Virus record (IMG/VR): IMGVR_UViG_3300020171_000046
Span: 1-47,291 of that record
Reading direction: 5' to 3' (one strand)
Source of the DNA: a virus
Length of the DNA stretch: 47,291 bases
The position numbers were made by a program, and so were the translations under genes. Below the pieces are notes generated by a model, which ran no database searches, was not told where the DNA came from, and worked only from the letters and a program-made list of their open reading frames with translations. Positions 31,197 to 38,237 of the stretch are shown here, piece after piece; within the stretch, counting starts at the first letter, position 1, and each line of letters begins with the position of its first letter.

Positions 31197-32072
31197 CTAG
31201 TAATACTTGCTCACCCGGTTCTGCTCGATCGCGTATTCGGGTTCGTCACTCACCTTTTCGTCGGTCTGACTGAACGCGAACACACTGCCGAGCCAATACT
31301 CGACTGACTCCATGATGTGACTCCAGGCGTTCTTATCGGGTTGGTCGATGATCCTGTTCTCGTCATCGCCGACCTGTTTCCACTTGTACTGGCCGTCAAG
31401 CGCCTCCACAATCATGGTACACGACGGCGAAACCATGAACTTCGGCTCACCGCCTACCATGCCGGACAATACCTCGCGTGTCGCCTTCTTGCGGGCCTCA
31501 CTGGATACCGGCCCTGGAATGATCGGCACGCCTGGGAATACCTTCGCCAGCGCATCAAAGCACGTTCTCTCGTCCGTCTGACTGCGCGTGTTGCCCGCAG
31601 GATCGGCATAGATGGCCTCGATGACGTACTTGGGATAGTGGCGGTTCTTGTGGAGCTTGACCACCTCTGCCAACTGCTCGATGCCTTGAGTCTGGATCGT
31701 GTTCCGACCGTTCCACGTAACCTGCTCGTGAAACACCATTGCGCGGCCTGTAGGAGTCACGAATCCCCATGCACACGCGGGAGTCAGGCCGAAGTCAAAC
31801 ATCAGGTGCAGTGGAACGGTTTCCACTGGGTAGAACGGCTTCTTGGAAACGTGAACCTCGCGGCGGAACTCGGTCGAATATATCCCGACGCCACTTGCTA
31901 CCGTCCAGTCGATCTCCATCTCTCTGCGCCACGAGCGGCCAGTCCTGCCGCCAACCATGCCGATAGCGAGTCTGTCTAAGACCTCTTCCTCACGCTTCAT
32001 GGCGTCGGCAGTGTAGTGGACGCGGAAGACGTGAATTCCACTCTTGGTTGTGCGCTCTTCAACGCCGGTCAT
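31197..32072 (-). CDS. terL: Terminase large subunit, nuclease half, 291 aa
   Basis: It begins with the region that normally follows the ATPase domain (TTKSGIHVFRVHYTADAMKR) and contains the RNase H-fold nuclease. Candidate metal ligands are D93 (HLMFDFGLTPACAWG), D157 (YADPAGNTRSQTDE) and D246 with H252 (IIDQPDKNAWSHIMES). It has no Walker motifs; those are in the ORF at 32534-33349. Its ATG overlaps the stop of the 73-aa small gene. It would cut concatemeric DNA during packaging, either as a separate polypeptide associating with the ATPase half or after RNA splicing. No residues seem to be missing between halves. Confidence 0.8.
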   Translation of the reverse strand: MTGVEERTTKSGIHVFRVHYTADAMKREEEVLDRLAIGMVGGRTGRSWRREMEIDWTVASGVGIYSTEFRREVHVSKKPFYPVETVPLHLMFDFGLTPACAWGFVTPTGRAMVFHEQVTWNGRNTIQTQGIEQLAEVVKLHKNRHYPKYVIEAIYADPAGNTRSQTDERTCFDALAKVFPGVPIIPGPVSSEARKKATREVLSGMVGGEPKFMVSPSCTMIVEALDGQYKWKQVGDDENRIIDQPDKNAWSHIMESVEYWLGSVFAFSQTDEKVSDEPEYAIEQNRVSKYY

Positions 32073-32290
32073 CTACCAGTCCATTTCCAAGTAGGATAAT
32101 CGACAATACCCATCTCGGTTTTGACTTCTTCTATACACTGGTTAACCCTTGGAACTTCCACTGTTCGGTTTCCAGGGTCGCCTAATCGCGCATATTCTTC
32201 AGTGATTCGCTCAACTCGAACCCCCTTCCGGCTAAGTCTATCAAGAAGTTCCTCGGCCTGTTCCTTGCGCTGACTATCGTCTGTATTCAT
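32069..32290 (-). CDS. Duplicated small protein, copy 2, 73 aa, inserted within terL
   Basis: Almost identical to the 71-aa protein downstream. The gene is preceded by GCGGAGGGGAAGAT as ribosome binding site and ends in an ATGA overlap with the terminase nuclease half. Being between the two terminase halves, it is either an inserted moron-type gene or cargo of an intron. The protein is charged and helical, without a recognisable domain. Confidence 0.75.
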   Translation of the reverse strand: MNTDDSQRKEQAEELLDRLSRKGVRVERITEEYARLGDPGNRTVEVPRVNQCIEEVKTEMGIVDYPTWKWTGR

Positions 32291-32306
32291 ATCTTCCCCT
32301 CCGCAT
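32069..32306 (+). repeat. Direct repeat copy B (within terL)
   Basis: Partner of 30945-31176. High identity suggests a recent duplication or continuing gene conversion. Right of the repeat (32307-32325) the plus-strand sequence reads TTGGTTGTACGCTCTTC, whose reverse complement encodes (L)EERTTN, echoing the (V)EERTTK at the start of the nuclease half. Confidence 0.9.
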
Positions 32307-32330
32307 TGGTTGTACGCTCTTCGAGGCCGA

Positions 32331-32537
32331 TCAACGAACCTCCTCCATGATGTCGGCGTATAGTGACAATTCCTCCGCCAAGTGTTTGAGGGAAGACTTG
32401 CTTAGTCCGATACTCTTGCCCCCAACGCCACAGGTAAGAATTATCGACTGTCCCCCTGGGGGAATTGCTAGATAAAGAATATCTGCATCTTCCAGTAATT
32501 GAACCACTTTGCCGGAATACCTTATCAACTCGGTCAT
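32331..32537 (-). CDS. Small protein inserted within terL, 68 aa
   Basis: The sequence alternates beta-like and helical parts: KVVQLLEDADILYLAIPPGG, QSIILTCGVGGKSIGLSKSS, LKHLAEELSLYADIMEEV. Unrelated by eye to the 71/73-aa pair. Its ATG overlaps the TGA that ends the terminase ATPase half, and the last codons of that half (GCGGAGGGAAAGAC) act as its ribosome binding site. Function unknown. Confidence 0.65.
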   Translation of the reverse strand: MTELIRYSGKVVQLLEDADILYLAIPPGGQSIILTCGVGGKSIGLSKSSLKHLAEELSLYADIMEEVR

Positions 32538-33349
32538 GTCTTTCCCTCCGCATCATACAGCAGATCATGCGCAAACGCCCCTAGTTCAGCTGTACAGATA
32601 ATGTCCACGTGTCCGCCGCCCTGGATTGTCGGCTGAATGTTGCGCCAACTCTCTTCTTGCCACTGCCAGCGCGGGAACTCGTCCATCAGGACGTTCGAGA
32701 ACGTGAACTCCTGCATCTGCGCCTCGCCGGATGCTACCGCCATGATATTACTACCCGTCTCCTCGCAGCGAACCGTCTTCCAGCCCAACCCCTGTTTAGC
32801 CTCGAAGATCACGGGTGTCTTGTTCGGCCATATCGGTTCTTTGAACTGTTCTAACCACTTCTGATTCGGCGCTGAGTATCGCAGACTGTTGTAAACGGCA
32901 TCGGACACAGGCGGGATATGGTCATAGATGAACTGCATCCTGTGACCACCAAGTAGATAGGCCGACTTCTCCAGTTTGTCGGATGCCACAGCGTTCGTAT
33001 GCGTCGGGTTGCGCATAATATCATCCAGGTAGACCGCCACTGCCCACCAGGTTATGAGCATCCTGCGGCTTTTCTCGATGGCGTTGACGATGTTGTCGAG
33101 CCGATGGTCGGTCAAGTGCTTCAGGTAAGCGAATCGCGGCTCGCCATTGTGCAGCACGTCCAAACCGGGGAACTTGCGGATTCGACCACCAGCTTCGTCA
33201 CGAGTCCATACGGCACGACTGAGGAAATCCCAAGTGTCAGCAAATGGCGACTTCCCAGAACGCGCCATCCCCTTCGCCAGCGTCGCCTCCACCAACCGCC
33301 AGCCCGCCTGCTCGACCTGCGCTTCGACTGTGCCGGGTGTGGGCGTCAT
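32534..33349 (-). CDS. terL: Terminase large subunit, ATPase half, 271 aa
   Basis: Packaging ATPase domain. A Walker-A-like segment is AIEKSRRMLITWW (about residues 91-102), Walker B is SNVLMDEFPRW (about 218-228, D and E adjacent), and the coupling motif is ICTAELG (about 252-258). It then stops at AHDLLYDAEGKT, exactly where the domain linker of terminases lies; the nuclease domain is encoded separately at 31197-32072. The ATG overlaps the stop of the 62-aa zinc gene. It should bind the portal and translocate DNA. The split is unusual and precise. Confidence 0.85.
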   Translation of the reverse strand: MTPTPGTVEAQVEQAGWRLVEATLAKGMARSGKSPFADTWDFLSRAVWTRDEAGGRIRKFPGLDVLHNGEPRFAYLKHLTDHRLDNIVNAIEKSRRMLITWWAVAVYLDDIMRNPTHTNAVASDKLEKSAYLLGGHRMQFIYDHIPPVSDAVYNSLRYSAPNQKWLEQFKEPIWPNKTPVIFEAKQGLGWKTVRCEETGSNIMAVASGEAQMQEFTFSNVLMDEFPRWQWQEESWRNIQPTIQGGGHVDIICTAELGAFAHDLLYDAEGKT

Positions 33350-33534
33350 GGGTGTGCGTTCTCTTTCCGTATCCACTCTTCGACACATGAGGTTGAACAG
33401 AACCAGTATTCCTCAACAGGTCGAACTCTGACTAGCACCCAGCTGAGAGGATGGTAAGTGGCAGCCGTTTCCCTGCTCGGCATGTTACCTTCTTCGTCAT
33501 GCTGGCAATTCTGACACGTCCAGCGAACGTACAT
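33346..33534 (-). CDS. Stand-alone zinc domain protein, 62 aa
   Basis: WTCQNCQHDE provides one CxxC and WFCSTSCVEEW the second pair, around a core ATYHPLSWVLVRVRPVEEY. The C-terminal about 60 residues of the 335-aa protein at 33991-34998 have the same order (WTCPCG, YHPLPWVSFRI, WFCSVKCLVKW), so the two are paralogous zinc domains. The gene overlaps terL by 4 bases. Likely nucleic-acid or protein binding. Confidence 0.65.
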   Translation of the reverse strand: MYVRWTCQNCQHDEEGNMPSRETAATYHPLSWVLVRVRPVEEYWFCSTSCVEEWIRKENAHP

Positions 33535-33558
33535 CCCGCTACCCCTCCCCCTTCGGTG

Positions 33559-33759
33559 TTAGTAGATAGTCCCTCTGTACACGCAGTTAGGACACCTTAC
33601 CAGTCGTTGTGGCGGGTTACTCAGTAGAGCCATCTGGTTGTTCACATGTAACTGAGTGCCACAGTCAGGACAACTCAGCCCGACCTCTGACCATTCGGTG
33701 GGACTGACATAAGTCCTGAAGAACTCATCGTTATGTTGCTTGGGTGTTGGTAATGCCAT
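33559..33759 (-). CDS. Zinc-ribbon protein, 66 aa
   Basis: Four cysteines in two knuckles: CPDCG (about residues 30-34) and CPNC (about 56-59), with LHVNNQMALL between. Zinc ribbons of this form occur in small transcription-associated or DNA-binding phage proteins. The ATG has GGGGTAGGTCGGG upstream. Function unknown. Confidence 0.65.
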   Translation of the reverse strand: MALPTPKQHNDEFFRTYVSPTEWSEVGLSCPDCGTQLHVNNQMALLSNPPQRLVRCPNCVYRGTIY

Positions 33760-33816
33760 CCCGACCTACCCCTCTCTCTTCGTCTCCGGCTGCCTCGATT
33801 GTGGAGGTCGTGGGGG

Positions 33817-33984
33817 TCATGAGTCTGCTATTTCTCCCTCGACCCCATGGCATTGGTCGAGATCGACAGACACTCGCTGCCTGAATACAAACCCATCAGG
33901 GGTTGCCTCCATCAGTACGTTCGGGTCAACCGGCTCGGCTAGTAACTCCTCGAAGTCCTCCCATGTTGGGTTATCTCTGGTCAT
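33817..33984 (-). CDS. Hypothetical acidic protein, 55 aa
   Basis: Acidic and short: PTWEDFEELLAEPVDPNV then GFVFRQRVSVDLDQ. The ATG has AGGGGGAG 1 base before it and a longer GGGGGAGGGG tract further up. It follows the 335-aa gene by 6 bases. Frame use and coupling support it; no family recognised. Confidence 0.5.
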   Translation of the reverse strand: MTRDNPTWEDFEELLAEPVDPNVLMEATPDGFVFRQRVSVDLDQCHGVEGEIADS

Positions 33985-33990
33985 CTCCCC

Positions 33991-34998
33991 CTACCCCTCC
34001 CCCTTCGGCGCGTTCGGGCCGTATCCCAGCCACTTCACGAGACACTTGACTGAGCAGAACCATCGCTCGTCGTTTGGTGAGATCCGAAAGGAAACCCACG
34101 GAAGCGGATGGTATCCTGCCACCATAGACTGATCTGGAAACGTCTCTACGTGTTGATTTCCACAAGGACACGTCCATGTCATACTGAACCGTGCGTATGC
34201 AGGCTGAGACGTAAATTCCACGTACTCGGGGTGCAGTCGGCAGTCGGGTGTGCAGCGCGACGCTTGCGCCTCCTTGGGTCTGCCGGCAGCGCCTTTCGTA
34301 CAGAAGCCCGCGTCAGTCATGTAGCCACAAGGAGCCCTTACGATCCCCGCCGCGACCGCCCCCAGCGCCTCCGAGTGGCTGGCCTGCGCCTTGTAGTGCT
34401 CTGGTGTCCCGTTCTCGATAGCCTGAATGCGGCGCAGGAGTCCCCGGCAGAGTTCGGTGAGTTCCTTCGTCCGCTCTTCTAGTCGTTCGATCTTTGCCAG
34501 GTACTTGCCGAGCAGACCAGCATCCCCCTTAGAACTTGCTTCGAGGACGGAGAGACGGTCGGCGGCGGGTGACGATTGTGGCTGCCAGAACGGATGACCG
34601 TTTTGCTCAGCGCCATCAGTTCCCATGCACTCCACGCAGGGTAACTCGTGAGGCTTTCCGCCTGAGTAGAGACAGTCAGCACATGCGTGGTCAGCCTCTG
34701 CCATCTCGCGGAACGCCTTCTCGTTCTCGTCGGCGATGTCCGTTGCCATCTCGCGCAGATCAGGGGTCGGGTTGTTGGCTGTGTCCGTACTGGGGAACTG
34801 AGTCGCCGCCTGCCTACGCCGTTCGATGTCCTCTAGCGCGCGAATCTCGGAGAAAGACTCTCTAGCCTCGTGCTCTCGCTCCCAAACGTCGAGGGCCTCC
34901 ATGCAAAGATTTCCCTCGTTACCCAGTGACCCATCCGAAACTGAGTTCAACCACTCCCGCGCCTCGTCCGCTCGCTCCTTCGGTGTTCGGTCGGTCAT
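33991..34998 (-). CDS. Multi-zinc, coiled-coil hypothetical protein, 335 aa
   Basis: The N-terminal part is charged helix (KERADEAREWLNSVSDG, EREHEARESFSEIR). About 105-125 has CADCLYSGGKPHELPCVECM, a four-Cys site. About 160-195 is a coiled coil (LAKIERLEERTKELTELC). The C-terminal domain (about 270-330) has WTCPCG and WFCSVKC around YHPLPW, paralogous to the 62-aa protein at 33346-33534. The architecture suggests a DNA- or protein-binding scaffold; function unknown. Confidence 0.65.
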   Translation of the reverse strand: MTDRTPKERADEAREWLNSVSDGSLGNEGNLCMEALDVWEREHEARESFSEIRALEDIERRRQAATQFPSTDTANNPTPDLREMATDIADENEKAFREMAEADHACADCLYSGGKPHELPCVECMGTDGAEQNGHPFWQPQSSPAADRLSVLEASSKGDAGLLGKYLAKIERLEERTKELTELCRGLLRRIQAIENGTPEHYKAQASHSEALGAVAAGIVRAPCGYMTDAGFCTKGAAGRPKEAQASRCTPDCRLHPEYVEFTSQPAYARFSMTWTCPCGNQHVETFPDQSMVAGYHPLPWVSFRISPNDERWFCSVKCLVKWLGYGPNAPKGEG

Positions 34999-34999
34999 A

Positions 35000-35206
35000 T
35001 CACTCCTCGCTTTCCTCCAGATTCGGCGCTACAAGCCGCTCGTGGTTCTCCAGCACGATCAGCCGCTCGTTCAGCCCGTGCGTGCGGGTCCAGAGCGTGA
35101 AGAGCAACTGAGCGTGCTCTCTGAGAAAGCCAACACATGTCTGTACCTGATGTGCCGTGAACGGATACTCCCGCGCAAACTCAGCCCATAACGGATGATT
35201 CTCCAT
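35000..35206 (-). CDS. Hypothetical helical protein, 68 aa
   Basis: Helical throughout: HPLWAEFAREYPF, HQVQTCVGFLREHAQLLFTL, NERLIVLENHERLVAP. The ATG at 35206 follows GGAGGGAGGAGATC; the upstream part of the open frame overlaps the metallopeptidase gene. No family recognised. Confidence 0.6.
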   Translation of the reverse strand: MENHPLWAEFAREYPFTAHQVQTCVGFLREHAQLLFTLWTRTHGLNERLIVLENHERLVAPNLEESEE

Positions 35207-35537
35207 GATCTCCTCCCTCCACCAGCGATACCCACCAGCGAAACACCTCGGGGTTGTCGCGCCATACCATGACGAGACCCTCTCCGCAGACATGTGCTAG
35301 ATGTTCGTTATTGAATCCATCGTGTATACCTGGATAAAAATGGCAATGGATAGCGTGCGCAATCTCATGGCCGAACGTACAGGCCATCCGATCTGGCTTA
35401 TCCGCAGCCTTAACGCAAATGATCTGCTCATCGCTCAGACAATCGCCATGAGACTCGGTAAGCGCACAATCAACTGTGTCCTTCCACCTGATCTCGTAGT
35501 CCAGCGCCCCTATGCGGATGCGCGTCGGCCTAGTCAT
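35181..35537 (-). CDS. HExxH metallopeptidase-like protein, 118 aa
   Basis: A typical small phage zincin: an N-terminal beta pair (TRIRIGALDYEIRWKD), a strand DEQIICVKAADK, then FGHEIAHAIHCHF (about residues 59-71) with the HExxH zinc motif, and a later helix EHLAHVCGEGLVMVWRDNP supplying possible third ligand residues. Related ImmA/IrrE-type or SprT-like domains cleave or bind regulatory proteins, but small phage members are uncharacterised. ATG chosen at 35537, overlapping the DUF3307 stop; upstream frame codons are implausible. Confidence 0.65.
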   Translation of the reverse strand: MTRPTRIRIGALDYEIRWKDTVDCALTESHGDCLSDEQIICVKAADKPDRMACTFGHEIAHAIHCHFYPGIHDGFNNEHLAHVCGEGLVMVWRDNPEVFRWWVSLVEGGDHGESSVMG

Positions 35538-35893
35538 GCGCCTTCCCCCATCACGAGCACGGCAATACCCAAGAGTGCCAAGTGCATCGTCTGGTCTACC
35601 GCCACTGCGACCACGAAGGTTCGCACTGTATCGCCACTGGTGGTCGTCTTTATATGACTCATCCACCACTGAACGGGTTTACGAGTGTCTATCAGTGCGT
35701 GCAGTATGGCTAGTATGCAGGCTATCGCGACACCACGCATGGACATACCGAATACGACTACCATGCAGGCGTAGTAGATGAGCGCATGAACGTAGGCAGC
35801 GGAATGCTTGAGACTGATCTTGTTGACTGCCATCCAGTCGTTTTGCAGTAACCAGTCGGCCACAGAGTGCATGACTACCGCGTAACCTAACAC
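35534..35893 (-). CDS. DUF3307-type membrane protein, 119 aa
   Basis: The hallmark start VMHSVADWLLQNDWMAVNK matches the H-x-x-x-D-(W/F)-L-L-Q motif of DUF3307 proteins. It is followed by helices (AAYVHALIYYACMVVVFGM, AIACILAILHALIDTRKPV) and a last segment DQTMHLALLGIAVLVMG with the D-Q-x-x-H element. Four membrane helices are likely. The start is a GTG with GGGGGAAG just upstream, sharing one base with the preceding TAG. The family is found in phages and bacteria; function unknown. Confidence 0.75.
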   Translation of the reverse strand: MLGYAVVMHSVADWLLQNDWMAVNKISLKHSAAYVHALIYYACMVVVFGMSMRGVAIACILAILHALIDTRKPVQWWMSHIKTTTSGDTVRTFVVAVAVDQTMHLALLGIAVLVMGEGA

Positions 35894-36135
35894 TAGCGCT
35901 TCCCCCTCCCGAACGCCTTGCAGCGTCCGTCGTCCCCAAGGATCGGTCGCCAGTCCGAGGCGTACACCTGGGTTTTCGTGCCGTTCCGGCGGACGTTGAC
36001 CTGCTTCACGTTGTTGAACACGCGGCAGCGAGTCGGGAGCGGCTGCTTGGCTCGATAGCTCGGACACTCCAGGCAATAGAGAGGCCAGCGGTCGGGGAGC
36101 GTGGTTGCTGGGTCAGTCATATACTCAGTCGTCAT
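35893..36135 (-). CDS. Cys-containing hypothetical protein, 80 aa
   Basis: Four cysteines (YCLECPSY, TRCRVF, RCKAFG) with basic residues between suggest a zinc site. There are two candidate starts: 36135 (GGGAGG only 3 bases away) and 36120 (4 bases after the previous stop, weak binding site). I keep the longer version. No family recognised. Confidence 0.55.
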   Translation of the reverse strand: MTTEYMTDPATTLPDRWPLYCLECPSYRAKQPLPTRCRVFNNVKQVNVRRNGTKTQVYASDWRPILGDDGRCKAFGRGKR

Positions 36136-36478
36136 ACTCCTCCCTCTCGATCATCTTACCCATCTGCGTGACTGCATCGAACCGAACCCTATGAGCGATC
36201 ATCGGCCCGAGGTACGCAGGATGTGGCTTGATCTTGCCTGTTGCTACGAGATCATCGTACTCGGCGGCTGTCAGTTTGTCGCTGCCGTACAACACGTCCG
36301 CCGCCGTCCGTCCTGGGTTGCCGTTCCCGACTCGCCCGCCTGCCGAACCCTGCGCCGAATACAGAGCCTTAAGCCACTCCCAATCGGGATGTACATGCCG
36401 AGGGGTGCTGCCCTTCAGCCATCGGCGCACGGTGCACTCAGAGACGTGGAGTATGTCGGCCATCTCGCACTGCGTCAT
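36125..36478 (-). CDS. Helix-turn-helix DNA-binding protein, 117 aa
   Basis: Residues 1-20 contain TQCEMADILHVSECTVRRWL, a clear helix-turn-helix, followed by KGSTPRHVHPDWEWLKALY. This resembles excisionase/MerR-like or small phage regulatory proteins with DNA-binding N-termini. The rest (VLYGSDKLTAAEYDDLVATG) is helical. Its ATG overlaps the methyltransferase stop, with GGAGG 8 bases upstream, and the remainder of the longer open frame is shadow of the methyltransferase gene. Confidence 0.65.
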   Translation of the reverse strand: MTQCEMADILHVSECTVRRWLKGSTPRHVHPDWEWLKALYSAQGSAGGRVGNGNPGRTAADVLYGSDKLTAAEYDDLVATGKIKPHPAYLGPMIAHRVRFDAVTQMGKMIEREEYDD

Positions 36479-37227
36479 GGTACAGCCTCCACGAGCGGGA
36501 GTTGGGATAGCGCGTCCACGATGCGCTTCTGAGCAATTCGGCAGTAGCCCTCGTCTATCTCGATGCCGATGAACCGCCTGCCCGTCTTGACGCACGCAAC
36601 GCCCGTTGTGCCCGAACCCATGAAGGGATCGAGGACGAGGGCGGAGGGCAGTGTGGAAATGTCAACCATCTTGGTGATAAGGGATAGCGGCTTTTGGGTC
36701 GGGTGTCCAACATTCTCAGGATGGTTGTGAAATATCCTGCTTGCCTGCCACACCGTGCCGGGATGCTTTCCCTCGCGTCCATATCGGGCATAGTTGGCTT
36801 CATCTTCGTATGGTTCGAGGTATCTCTCAGCGTTGAAGGCGCGAGGCGTACCCTTGGAGAAATACCACGCTTCTTCGGTGTCCTCCCGGTAGGAACTCTT
36901 CTCTGGTCGTCCCGTGCGAAACCACCAAACGATTCGGGATTGCGGGAATAAGCCAACGCGCCTGCCTTGAGTCAACACCCAATCAGCGTGTCCCCAGAAT
37001 CCCCACCAGTAGAGCACCCCTCCATCAGCCAAGAGTGCCGCGATGCTATCCCACGTCGAGTTAGGCGGTCTGTCCTCATCCCATTCGGCAACTCGTATCC
37101 CATACGGCGGGTCCGTAACAACCGCGTCCACACTCCCCGCCTCCAGTTGCGGCATGACGGCCAAGCAGTCACCGCAGTACAGCGTCACCCTGCCGTCAGG
37201 ACTCGCGTAGTACGGCGTCGGTGTCAT
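36475..37227 (-). CDS. DNA methyltransferase (beta-type order), 250 aa
   Basis: The catalytic motif IV DPPYG (about 39-43) precedes the AdoMet-binding motif I DPFMGSGTTG (200-209), the permuted beta-class order of N6-adenine or N4-cytosine methyltransferases. DCLAVMPQLEAGSVDAV at the N-terminus and HPTQKPLSLITKMVDI are also typical. It modifies phage or host DNA, for example to evade restriction. No cognate endonuclease or specificity subunit is adjacent. Target sequence unknown. Confidence 0.9.
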   Translation of the reverse strand: MTPTPYYASPDGRVTLYCGDCLAVMPQLEAGSVDAVVTDPPYGIRVAEWDEDRPPNSTWDSIAALLADGGVLYWWGFWGHADWVLTQGRRVGLFPQSRIVWWFRTGRPEKSSYREDTEEAWYFSKGTPRAFNAERYLEPYEDEANYARYGREGKHPGTVWQASRIFHNHPENVGHPTQKPLSLITKMVDISTLPSALVLDPFMGSGTTGVACVKTGRRFIGIEIDEGYCRIAQKRIVDALSQLPLVEAVP

Positions 37228-37466
37228 CGAGCTAACTCCCCTTCGACCACATATTCTACAGCCTCTTCATAGATTGATGGATATTCATCAGCGCACAATC
37301 TCGCCAACTCACTTAGCAGTAAAGAAGGCGCTATATGAGGGTACACCTGTCGGATGCGCTGTCCGACAGCAACATCACCACCACAAGATAAATATGCCAG
37401 CCGCCAAAGCTCCGACTCTGGCTCGTTGGGGTATTCGCTGTTTATCTCTACAGGTTCTCCTGTCAT
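37224..37466 (-). CDS. Hypothetical helical protein, 80 aa
   Basis: Acidic and helical (ELWRLAYLSCGGDVAVGQ, SLLLSELARLCADEYP, IYEEAVEYVVEGEL). It overlaps both neighbours by ATGA, so it is part of a coupled series ending in the methyltransferase. No family recognised. Confidence 0.65.
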   Translation of the reverse strand: MTGEPVEINSEYPNEPESELWRLAYLSCGGDVAVGQRIRQVYPHIAPSLLLSELARLCADEYPSIYEEAVEYVVEGELAR

Positions 37467-37684
37467 CCCTGTCCACCCCTCCCCGCCTCCAGTTGTGAAC
37501 GTTTCGCTTTTGCTCGTCCCTGCGCCCTAACCGCCCGTGTCGCGGTCCAATACCGCAAGGGTTGGGGTATATGCCGAGTTACCCATAACCAGAAGTGATA
37601 TAGCAGTTTCTGAACATGATACCCGATCATCGTCATAGCTTCAGTAGGTCCACTCTTGAGCGTAAAATGCTTGCTAAACCGCAT
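37463..37684 (-). CDS. Hypothetical basic protein, 73 aa
   Basis: Aromatic segment (MTMIGYHVQKLLYHFWLWVT) followed by Arg/Gln/Lys-rich tail (RAVRAQGRAKAKRSQLEAGR). The ATG follows the TAG of the terminase small subunit by 4 bases; a GTG 12 bases earlier is possible. It might associate with membrane or DNA. No family recognised. Confidence 0.5.
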   Translation of the reverse strand: MRFSKHFTLKSGPTEAMTMIGYHVQKLLYHFWLWVTRHIPQPLRYWTATRAVRAQGRAKAKRSQLEAGRGGQG

Positions 37685-37688
37685 CAGC

Positions 37689-38237
37689 CTACCCACTCCT
37701 CCCCGCCTCGGCCTTCTGCCGACAGCGTACTAGGATGCGCTCGTAGGCGGCTGGCTCGCTCTCCTCCTGCACTATCGCCAGGAGCTCGGGCAGAATCGAG
37801 TTATCCAGCATACCTCGCACCTTCGCCTCGTTTATCTCAACTCTCTCTTTATACTTGTCGGGACGTGCGCCTTTGAGCAGGAAGATCAGCAGGGTATCGC
37901 TAAACTCACGTATTACGCCAACTTCTTTGCCACCCTGATAAACAGGCTTCTCTACACCCTGGACACCCCGGCGCCGAGCCTCGGACTCCAGCGAGTCCAC
38001 CGAGATGTCCATCGCCTCATCCCAGGCTGCCGCGAATAGCGGATCGTCCGCTCGATGGTAGTAACACGCGTGACGATCCACGTCAGCGACCTTCGCGGAG
38101 GCGGAGACGTTGCCGGACTCCATGAGCGTTTCGAGGAATAGCGCCTTCACCTCCGGGGTAAACTCCACGCGAGGTTTGCGCTTGTGGATCACTGCTGGCT
38201 TTTTAGGCTGGCGAATTGCGCCTTGTCGGTTAGTCAT
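37689..38237 (-). CDS. terS: Terminase small subunit-like protein, 182 aa
   Basis: The DNA-binding helix pair FLETLMESGNVSASAKVADV is followed by DRHACYYHRADDPLFAAAWDEA, then SLESEARRRGVQGVEKPVY and SDTLLIFLLKGARPDKYKER. These blocks are the typical order of a widespread terminase small subunit family with an N-terminal helix-turn-helix. It should recognise the packaging site. The ATG at 38237 follows GGGAGGAGACAAC. It lies about 4.3 kb before the split large subunit, further away than usual. Confidence 0.75.
   Translation of the reverse strand: MTNRQGAIRQPKKPAVIHKRKPRVEFTPEVKALFLETLMESGNVSASAKVADVDRHACYYHRADDPLFAAAWDEAMDISVDSLESEARRRGVQGVEKPVYQGGKEVGVIREFSDTLLIFLLKGARPDKYKERVEINEAKVRGMLDNSILPELLAIVQEESEPAAYERILVRCRQKAEAGRSG

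Noticed and set aside
32070-32540. Sequencing error or frameshift as the cause of the split terL
   Set aside because: The gap is 460 bases with two intact genes and shared borders, not a one- or two-base shift.
32070-32540. Group I or II intron in terL
   Set aside because: I could not recognise conserved core or domain V sequences by eye; kept only as an alternative for a covariance-model search.
33684-33820. Open frame starting MTPTTSTIEAAG and overlapping the 66-aa zinc gene
   Set aside because: It would overlap a well-supported gene for about half its length and degenerates into noise; noted only as a possible duplication remnant.
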